A stretch of 64,000 nucleotides of DNA. Origin: Daphnia carinata (lineage: Eukaryota > Arthropoda > Branchiopoda > Diplostraca > Daphniidae). The stretch lies in assembly GCF_022539665.2 (NCBI RefSeq), contig NC_081338.1, forward strand, positions 1,116,001 through 1,180,000, in the 5' to 3' direction. The position numbers and the translations under genes were made by a program. The notes under the pieces were generated by a model. It was given only the letters and a program-made list of their open reading frames with translations, did not search any database and had not been told where the DNA came from. Of this stretch, positions 55,481-64,000 are shown piece after piece (position 1 is the stretch's first letter; each line of letters starts with the position of its first letter).

Positions 55481-56694
55481 GGTAGGAAATTCCGACGTTC
55501 GACCCACGGTCAGGGTTCGAGGGAAACGAAGAAGACATGGTCAGAGGACAGAGAAGACCGACAGACGGGAGGAGAGAACGAGCCGCCGTAGAAACAGTAC
55601 AAACGACGGACCAAAGATTAGAGGAGCCGTCGAGCGGAGGCGCGGACACCCCAGACGGGAGAAACAGGACAAGATCCGTGAGGTAGAGGGACACATGGTA
55701 AGACGGCGCAAGGATAAAAGTTACCGGGGAAAGAAAAGATCGAGCCGCATAACCGTGCAATAGAAGGCCGGTAGCCCGGGAAATAATATTATAATTTGGG
55801 AACTACTTCTACATCTATGTAGAACGGTCTCTAGCGATAGAAGACCGAACCGGATGCTAGAGACCAACTGAAGAAAACGAGTTACAACCGCAGGGGAAAA
55901 CTACTCGAGCATCGAGATATCAAGATTGGATTATCGCAGGGAGGGACCTTCCCGCAGCCAGAAGAAAGAAGATCAGCGGCGACCCATGAGCCAGCGTTTA
56001 AACTTATGATTCGAAGTAGTTAGATTTGTCAACTGTGGTTTTATTTATGGGTATATAAAGGCCGGCTAGGCCTTCGTAATACATACACCTGTTTTGCACC
56101 GAGACCGGGATTCATCTCCACTTCATTGCTTGGTAAAATCCGTTAATTTCATTTAAGTGTCAATTGCCGTCTTCTCCGTCCTGCCCGCAGAGCCTATCCT
56201 ACCGGAATACTCCTTCGCCGCCTGTCTGCTTGCCAAAAGCCGCCACCCGCCTGATACCTCCGACCCACACCTGCCTCCCATCCTGACACCCGGACTACGC
56301 CGCTATCGCTCTCAACGTACCCGCTGTTCCCGCCTCTTCGGGTCCATTCTGTGGAAAACGTAGTAAGTAAGTACTAAGGAAAACCTTGTTCGTGTGTTAC
56401 TTAGAATTTCCCCGACTAAGTCTATCAAGAACGTAGTTGTTACTCTGTGTGGAATCTGTGTGAAATCGTTTGGAGTTAGTTGAGCTGAGGTTGGATGCGG
56501 TGTGGGTTATTTTGATGTTTGTTGTGCTTGGATTACTAACAAACTACTGGTAGTGCATTTCGCCAGTAGTGGTAAGATAGTAAATTGTCTGTGTCAACCG
56601 CACAGCAACTATCTGTGGCACCATTATTGGTGAATAATCGCCGTATGGAAGTGTAATTGTGTTAGTTTTACCCGTGTTTGTGCCTGTTCCCGTT
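55481..56694 (+). other. LTR-like segment interrupting G6 between protease and RT
   Basis: No G6 coding sequence is present here. A basic, arginine-rich piece (55500-55760) precedes a purine-rich patch (GCAGGGAGGGACC, about 55937). A TATA box (TATATAAAG) near 56051 is followed by a leader-like region. This looks like the end of another LTR element, or a solo LTR with flanking sequence. No terminal repeats or target duplication were confirmed. Confidence 0.4.
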
Positions 56695-57020
56695 TTGCCC
56701 GTGGCAATAGAAAGATCTGAGAGCCCTTGGGGAGCACCAGTAGTGCTTATAAAAAAAACAGACGGTTCATGGCAGTTCTGTGAAGTCTATCGGGGCCTAA
56801 ACGAGGTCACCGTCAGAGATGTATACCCACTACCCCGCATCAATGACATCACGGAAACGGAGACAGAGGATCGGTACAAAGCTATTGGAATAGTGCAATA
56901 CACCCAAACAGACTTTATGTCAGCAGATATATTATTCGATTTGGCTCAGAAACAACGTGGAGTAATACAATGGGAAAACAAATAATTGAAAAACTGAAAT
57001 CGCAAATATCTACTAGAAGG
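56695..57020 (+). pseudogene. G6 RT start fused to pre-integrase linker
   Basis: About 50 codons of RT fingers (RSESPWGAPVVLIKKTDGSW; VTVRDVYPLPRIND) run in frame into a charged segment that in relatives lies between RNase H and integrase (YKAIGIVQYTQTDFMSADIL). The catalytic YLDD region and all of RNase H are therefore deleted. Confidence 0.75.
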
Positions 57021-58140
57021 TGCTTTTCGTTGGAAGAAGCCAAATTGTATGAAAAGAAAATGAAATAGGGAAAACAGTGGTTACGATTATGTGTTCCCCC
57101 TGAGTATAAACACATAGTGTTGACAGCATGTCATAATATATAATCATCATAATCATAATATTATATGATATAATCATAATGTATTCAGGACATATGGGGA
57201 GTCAAGAAAACGCTACAGAAAATTACGCATCGTTTTTTCCGGGAGGATATGGCGAAGGACGTGATGGAATATGTCAAAGCATACCCGCAGTGTCAAACAC
57301 GAAAAGGCCCAAAAGTCATTCCAGGTGGAGTGCTGCAGTGTATCAAAGTAGCCAGACCTTTCCAGAAGGTAGGAGTGGACCTCCTAGGACCCTTTACGTT
57401 ATCTGACTCAGGAAAAAAATGATCGCGGTGGATTATTTAACAAAATGGGTGGAATTAAAAGCCTTACCGTCGGGTAAGGCAGAAGAAGTTACCAAATTTC
57501 TGGTGGAATACATAGCAATACATCATGGAATGCCGGAAGCCATAAGAACAGATCGGGGCAAATACTTCTTAGCCAGTTACACAAACCGTGTTTCAGAAAT
57601 TGGCAATCAGGCATAAGACGAAATCAAGTTGTCACCCACAAGCAAATGGACAGGTAGAACGCATGAACCATACGTTAGCCAAGATGATGTCGATGTACGT
57701 CTCAAATGATCAAAATAATTAGAGACGAATTGCTGCACCACATTTACCTCGCATATAATGCGTCACGACAAGAATCTACGGGATTTTCCCCATTTTTCCT
57801 ACCATATGGAAGAGAACCAGTGCTTCCTATAGACCTACTAGTGGGAGCCTGCCAAACCCACGACTCTCAACCGACCTGGCGAAAAAGTCATACGTGGAAC
57901 AACTAATGAGCGACTTAACGGTCGTGAGGGATATTGTATGGACACGGCTACAGTACGTACAAGAAAAAAAAAGGTTGTATGATGCACATCATCGCACAGT
58001 GACATTTCAAGAAGGAGGCTTCGTACTCCTGTATAAGCCGATAAGAAAAAAAAGTTCGCTCCGATAAACTACTTCATCGCTGGAAAGGTCCATACGAAGT
58101 ACTACGCCAAACTACCCCGGTTATGTACGAAGTCCAGGCC
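57021..58140 (+). pseudogene. G6 integrase
   Basis: Frames in order hold a decayed HHCC domain near 57180-57300, the core start (VDLLGPFTLSDSG, about 57380), IAVDYLTKWVELKALPSGKA (57421) and IRTDRGKYF (57544). A shifted segment with the glutamate-motif region follows (about 57640-57680), then AYNASRQESTGFSPFF (57745) and a basic tail near 58030. At least five breaks are present. An AT-rich insertion occurs at 57136-57185. Confidence 0.8.
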
Positions 58141-58389
58141 AAAGAATAAAAGGGGCAAATCTGAAATTGTTAACGTAGTCAAAATAGGCATGAAGCCATT
58201 TCACCAAGCCAACACACTTCAAGAAAACCCTGTCCCATGAATAGCGGCGGAGAGCACTCCGGAAACACTTCAGGGAAACTGGAATGAACCAACAAACGCA
58301 GAAGATCGACCAAACAAAAAAAAAAATAGACAAACCAACAAAGGCAACCAAGAAAATAGAGAATGGGGAGGAAGAAGAAGCGTCAAGGC

Positions 58390-59700
58390 AGAAAACTATA
58401 CGTTAATGACGGCGGCAGCAGATATGATTTTATAAGATGCAGAGAAAGCCATCACAGTGGCAGAAAAATGCCTGGACGAATTGTCGCTACTGGCAGCCAA
58501 ACATAGAAAGGATGCAGTAAGATTCGAAAACGAAGGTGGACACGCGGCATGGAGGGACACATCGAATTTTAGGAACTACAACAACAATCAGTGATATTTC
58601 AGAAGAGGGCAGACGACATTTTGGACCACATCCAATGGGGCAATTGGAACTGGAAAATTGTATTAACAACATTAGCGAATGGACGCTTACCACCATTGAT
58701 ATTTCCACCAACAGAACTCGATCGAGCGATAAGAGATATAAACAAGCATCTACCATTGGGATGGACGATACCGACAAAGGAATTATGGTTCATCTATCGG
58801 AAAGCACGGGTATCAGTCACAACCATTCACGATAAATTTTGCCTTTTTATCGAAATCCCCATTTATGACCACACACAACACTTTAATTCATTCAAGCCAG
58901 TATAGCTAACGAAACCAACCACCAACGGCACACACGGAGTGCGAATAACCAACTTACCAGACATGCAAGTTGGTATCTGACAATTACAGCCGATCTGGAG
59001 AAGTTCGTCGAGTTATCAAGCAATGAATTAGTAACTGGATAAACAGCTGTGCAAATTTTAAACGGGATTCTCAAAAAGGGGCAAAAGGAACGCTATTGCG
59101 TTGTTCAACAATGAGGAAACGCAAATCAAATCGTATTGCCAGAAACAATATATACAGTGGGATGGTCCGGAAGTAGCCTATCTAGGGCAAAATCAATGGG
59201 CATTTTCGGCGATAGGTCCACAAAATGTAGTTTTTTCATGCTCTCCGGTCAGTAAGCAGGTACCGTCTCAGCGCCTACAATTACCGGCAGTACGATACTT
59301 TGAAGTTCCCCAGGGTTGTACAGCTCGCACGGAAGATTGGATCTTTCCAGTAAGCCTGGACGGTAGCACCACAGCCGCAGCCATATCAATCCATATGCCG
59401 GATCTACCGGAGTTCCGGCCAAACATCACAAATCCAAAAATTGCGACCGTCATACGTTTCCCGTCAACAAACGCGTCGCACCTCGACAAGTTGAGCAAAA
59501 TGTTACTACGCCAGAAAAATTGACACTTTGAAAAACAGCAAATTTGACGCATAACCTAATATTACACCTGCTGGACGTGTCGTCAACGCCAAGCTATGCG
59601 AACTATCCGTACGAATGGATAATAGCGTTTGTGATCGTACTATTCAGTGTAGGCGGCCTGACTGGATTTACAGTGCGGCTCGCACAACGCTTAGATTCCC
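58390..59700 (+). pseudogene. G6 F-like env with membrane anchor
   Basis: 58591-58905 includes PLGWTIPTKELWFIYRKARV and HDKFCLFIEIPIYDH, the counterparts of the G1 env region around LPSGWSL and LRIFIHLPVFEF. 59101-59523 is open with YLGQNQWAFSAIG and several cysteines. A membrane segment (WIIAFVIVLFSVGGLTGFTV, about 59605-59665) follows in 59544-59927. This gives the C-terminal half that G1 lacks. The cleavage site and fusion peptide were not found, so the N-terminal half is lost or unreadable. Confidence 0.75.
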
Positions 59701-59759
59701 ACCTCAATGATGGTATGCGGATGTATGAGACTAGGACTACGAGGAGCGGCTGTCGAAGA

Positions 59760-60055
59760 ACGTCTCATTCGGACAGAAGGCGCGGGCCTCTGAAGAACAA
59801 GACCTCGAACCTTAACCTTCTCCATTACTATTATCACTGTCTTCTTTATATAAAATGGCAATTGGGGGCTACCGCCTTCAAACGGGCGGGATCTGTCACG
59901 TGGATTCTGAGGACATACACGTGTTAATGACGCCTCGTGCACAGCCTCAAACAACCCTTCTCCCCGCTTTTACTTCCGTGAACATCACAATGGAACAGCT
60001 TACCCTTATCTGTGCGCTTTCCAACCAAACGGGGATTCAATACACCTAGTGCAAC
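59760..60055 (+). promoter_or_regulatory. Possible G6 3' LTR segment
   Basis: Follows the env tail and contains a TATA box (TATATAAA, 59847-59854) and a G-rich patch (TTGGGGG). No matching copy was found at 53461-53700, so the assignment is tentative. Confidence 0.3.
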
Positions 60056-60371
60056 TCACAGTGTAGTAGAGTCATTTGTGTACAACAACAATCGAGTAAC
60101 GTCCACAGTGCTTGTCACAATAGTATTGCGATGACCAGGAAGGCCAAGAAAACACTTTTATACCAAACCGAAAAAGTTTGCCGTCGGAATCCGTGGAGGA
60201 AAAACCACAAAAGACGACGAAAAGACAGATGCAGAATCTTCATTAGAATCATCCATTCCCAATCCAAAAGAATCTTCATACAATAGAATTACGAATCAAC
60301 AATACAACTCGTGGCAACATCAAGAAGGATTAAGGTTGTAAATCTTCAAAAAAAAAATTTCTTAAACGCAG

Positions 60372-63300
60372 ATGAACCTGGTACTCCTTCTCATTTGCTT
60401 ATGCATCGCTTTTCCATCCACGTATCGAATTTACTCTTCTGTATGTGACTGCAACGACGTAAAAGTTTGGGGAATCCTAAACATAGATTCACTCTACTAC
60501 TATAACAATGACAAAACAGAAACACCACACGCACCTAAAATCCCAAACTCATACACTTTCATGACGACGCAAAAACTAGGGGCCTCTTGGAAAGGTTGGA
60601 CTTGTCAACGTGGATGAAACCGAAAAAATAAAGGGGCCCAACTGAAAGCCCTTTCGGACGGTTCAGTACCACGCAACAAGAACGATAAAAACCAGAACAC
60701 AGTTGTGTGGGGAGATATGGGGAGAACAACAAACAATTTATACTAACAGCTATTGCTAAAATGATCCGGCTACCTAAAAATTCAAAAAATACTAAAACAA
60801 GAGAATACCAGTCTCTACGATACCAATCGCCAAAAGATATCCTTCCTCAATAAACCAGATAAAAACATCACACCATTAGGTTACAAAGTACTGGGAATTC
60901 CACTCGCTTTCCTCAGTTTTCCACCAGAAACCACCAAATTACTGTCTGAAATGTTCATAAATACCGTAACAATATGTCTACATAGAACCCTGGTAAACGG
61001 CTATACAGCATTTCCATACGCCTGGGACCAATAAGACTTGAACACCCACAAGCAATAACCGTCGCAGAAAAGAACGCCATGGTATACATTACTTACACAC
61101 CTTTACAATCCTGTTTCTGCTCACAATAGATTCACCAATGATGACCAGTATCCGAATTTCAATATATACTCGACTACAAAGAAGCCACATCTGTATTAGG
61201 ATGTTAGAAACAGACCGCCTGATTGCAGCTACCTGTTCAGAGTATTCACCATGGTGGATACTCGATCTAGAATATTATCAACTAATCTAAAAAAAACCAT
61301 ACCTTTAAATCACTCCAGGAGTAAACCAAATCGTTAATCAGACTAATGCAGCCAGCAAGGAAACGTCCGTGAAACGCAACAGCGGACCTTTTTCAATTTT
61401 CCAAAAGCCACATTGGCAGAAATGTAAAAAATACGATCAGAATAACGAAAACGAAGGGCAATCCCAACCACGACTAACTTGCCTTTAGCTGAGGGTCTTA
61501 ATAATTAATCACGGTAGTGGAAATATAATCTTGGATATGATTGCCTGGGGATTAAAAAATTTAGAAAACCACTTCAAGAAAAATGCGTAACACACCAAAT
61601 TTTAAACGATCCTCTGACGTTAAATGATTGTTTTGCCGATTGAACAAAACAACGATAAGAAGAAAGGAAAAACACAACAACAATTGGGCCAGCTAAACTA
61701 CAGCAATTACTGGGCTACTGACGCCCACTTAATTTCAACAATTTCTAGATACAACCACAAAACAAATAGTAACGTCAACAAGCCCTAAAGCCGCTACAAC
61801 TACTAAAACGGTATGGGCATCAACAACAACTAAAGCCAGCAGCATCCACAACCAACTAAGCCTACTTAACGACGGCGATACTTAGCACAACTATGCAAGA
61901 AAACAGCATGTGCAACAAAAATGACAACAACAAGCAACTCAGCTTCAGCGATGCTGAGTACTGCAGAGAAAAAAATCCAATTACCCAATATACCGCATCA
62001 CCGTTAACACGAACAACTTAAACAACTTCATTAGCTACAACAGAAACATCATTCTACAGAAACGGACAATCTAAAGCGAAACGCATCATTAATCTGTTTC
62101 CGCAAATCGAGTCATAGAGACTCCGAACGTTAGGCACTCCGAAATAACGACGTCACCAAAACAGAAATTCAAAATTTACACATAGCCTCAGCCATGACAC
62201 AAGCGCTAGATCAAAAACTTGAAGAGTCCTTATGAGACGACAATTTAGTCATCAATCTACCCAAAAATATTGAATAATTCCACGTGAAAAATAAAGAAGA
62301 CATATAAAAAATGCACGAGCAATACAAAATCAGCATGAAAACGGAACAGGAAAATAAAATCGCAAAAGAAATCCACGACGTGTATTGTCATGTTACAGAA
62401 TAAAAAGGACGCAAGCAGTTATATTAGCCCAAACCAATGGCATACTATCCTCCGCGGCTTTAGGCCTACGCACCTGCACGAAGTTGCAAGGCTTCGGACG
62501 ATCGATGACGCTTGAACAGTTAAAGCGAAAAGGATTTTTATTTCCGTCTAGAAAATCAAGTGTGAATTTCAACCTTTCTTTAGAAATTTTGCAATCGGAA
62601 CAGAGGGATGGTAAATTCATACTTATTCCGATTGCTTTTGGAAAATCCCCTTAGTAAACTTAAATGGGAATCCACACGTATGGGAACACAGTTCCACGGT
62701 AGAGGATTTGATGAAACAATGATTCAATTTCCATTTGTCTAACGTGGAGCTCATTATGGAATTTGAAGAACTACATATCAACGACTTACGCATTGCACTA
62801 AAACGTCATCAAGCCCACAAAACAATGGAGAAGAGAATTCAGTCGGATGCAGGAAAGTGAATCTAAATCAACAAAAAATGTAGTTGTGTTCTCATGGTTC
62901 GACATGTTAAAAATATGAAGTGCTTCTGTGATTGAATTTGTACTCTTTCGCGTGTGCCTACCCATCTTCATGTGTAATTTTTCATTGTGTAATCCTTTGT
63001 CAAGGGTTATAGAACGATTTGGCAAAAGACGAAGCGCAGGAGAGGATAAGCGAAAAACATGGAGGTAGAACACAATTTACGTCAGTGATCACAATCACTA
63101 AACCAGTACCGCAACCGGATATGGCAATCGATCAGCCATTCACACGGACATCCGCACCAACACCATTGCCGACGGAAAGACATGCCAAAGGCGCCTATCG
63201 CGACCTCGGACACTAAAAGCTCAAGGCATCTACCCTACCGTACAAACCAGTTGGAAAGTGGAAAAGCCGAACAACTGTACAGGAAAACACACCACTTATA

Positions 63301-63680
63301 TTTACGTGGTTCGATATGGCATGACTAAATACCGATGAACGCCAGAAATGGACAGGACCAAATAAAACACAAAAAAAGTAATAACAAGTGAAAAAACAAA
63401 CAAGAAAAAAAACAAAAAATCAAAATTGATAAAGGAACGTAGTAAAGGAATAGAAAATAAAAATACAAAACAACAAACAAATACAAAGTAACAGTAGAAA
63501 AAACAAATGGGACCATTTTTAGAAGAAAAGAAGAAATCAGGAGAAAGTTGTATGTACGAAACAGTGCAAAACCCGATCGTAACAACAATATTCTTCCTAG
63601 TGCTTCAAACTGCAATAAAGTGTTCAAGAAAGTCTTTAAGAAGAATTTCGTTAAAAATAAAAATGGAAATTGCACCTAAA
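60372..63680 (+). pseudogene. G5 env, cysteine-rich type
   Basis: A start codon and good signal peptide (MNLVLLLICLCIAFPST) open the frame, followed by SSVCDCNDVKVWGILNI and FMTTQKLGASWKGWTC, which parallel G4 position by position. Later pieces include LNKPDKNITPLGYKVLGIPL (about 60850), a region rich in threonine (61700-61850), and a segment open at 62385-62654 with LAQTNGILSSAALGLRTC. A hydrophobic stretch near 62900-63010 looks like the membrane anchor, and a basic tail follows. Many stops make it non-functional. The G4 copy supports that it was once a gene of this family. Confidence 0.6.
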
Positions 63681-63739
63681 ATTCATACAGAGGAGGAAGA
63701 CGTATCAATCATTCTACACACGACGAAATGTACCGGGTA

Positions 63740-64000
63740 GCACGAACTAATTGTGATAAGTGACAGCAAACAGTGAAATTGTCAACAACAATAACGCCGG
63801 AGAAGCAAGTGCGGAAGCAGACCTTGATTTTGAGGCCGCGTATTACAGTGATTACGACGATGACATTTTTTTCGTGTGAAATGCCGAGTGAAAAGGAAAG
63901 GAATTACTCACTACCCGATGAAATGGAGAACTGCAATAACTGCAGGAGAAAGACCCTTGCTTCATTATCTGCAGCTAGAACGGACAGAATCGACCACCGA
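63740..64000 (+). pseudogene. G5 accessory ORF, N-terminal part (ankyrin part beyond window)
   Basis: An acidic stretch (EADLDFEAAYYSDYDDDIFF, about 63812-63871) is followed by NCNNCRRKTLASLSAA, matching the acidic region and SCSNCMLKTFPSLPA of G4 at 49300-49560. At least one stop lies between them. The window ends before any ankyrin repeat would appear. Confidence 0.6.

Larger units (their letters stand above)
53461..60055 (+). mobile_element. Ty3/Gypsy element G6 (F-env type), decayed, probably nested in G5
   Basis: Pieces of gag, protease, RT, integrase and F-like env lie in order. G5 sequence stops just before and resumes just after it, which suggests that G6 was inserted into G5 pol. 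LTRs could not be matched, so both borders are estimates. A large part of RT/RNase H is deleted, and a separate LTR-like segment lies between protease and RT. Confidence 0.7.

Noticed and set aside
63325..63675. Minus-strand 116-codon hydrophobic frame
   Set aside because: It is the complement of an A-rich tract in the G5 env tail; the phenylalanine/leucine richness is a composition effect.

Overview
The window is a piece of arthropod genomic DNA. It is AT-rich, and the two host genes have mostly 60-70 bp introns. The mix of Ty3/Gypsy, BEL/Pao, P-like and Tc1/mariner-like elements fits a branchiopod crustacean such as Daphnia; that is an inference, since no species-specific marker was seen. 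Only two host genes can be supported, and they converge. Dystroglycan (Dg, + strand, 14540-18257, five coding exons, 949 aa) links the extracellular matrix to dystrophin. RPAP2 (- strand, 18655-20363, seven coding exons, 447 aa) is an RNA polymerase II CTD phosphatase/import factor. Their stop codons are about 400 bp apart. Almost everything else recognisable is mobile DNA.

Layout. 1-5588 is the 3' part of a Gypsy element (G1) with Gag, Pol and a baculovirus-F-like env; Pol and env share one reading frame. 5589-14539 has no host gene. It holds a solo LTR (6028-6662), a foldback (6866-7061), a dead P-element-like transposase (7566-8589), two MITEs (8637-8988 and 9452-9721), AT microsatellites and a hairpin-tipped repeat. 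14540-20363 is the Dg/RPAP2 gene pair. 20364-27560 holds a low-identity duplication, a GATCGG-rich inverted repeat, a minus-strand BEL/Pao fossil with one LTR (B2, 22011-23790), a minus-strand Gypsy pol/env fossil (G2, 24740-25730) and a MITE fragment.

From about 27565 to the end the window is a pile of nested LTR elements. A Gypsy element (G3, about 27565-40470) is split within gag by a nearly complete BEL/Pao element (B1, 28472-36252). B1 has LTRs of 320 bp each that differ at 6 positions, a near-perfect 5-bp target duplication and an extra zinc-knuckle ORF after pol. Next comes a different Gypsy family (G4, 41039-50970) with its 5' LTR, primer site, polypurine tract and truncated 3' LTR. 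G4 codes for a Gag with a very long N-terminal coiled coil, then PR, RT, RNase H and IN, a cysteine-rich env unrelated to the F-like one, and between env and the 3' LTR an ankyrin-repeat protein. A second copy of this family (G5) appears as 51240-53460 (gag, protease) and about 60056-64000 (env and the start of the ankyrin-type ORF). It seems to be split by another F-env Gypsy element (G6, about 53461-60055).

Most element genes carry stops or frameshifts. The observations most worth following are the ankyrin-repeat accessory gene and coiled-coil Gag of the G4/G5 family, the two unrelated env types in one locus, and the extra zinc-knuckle ORF of B1.
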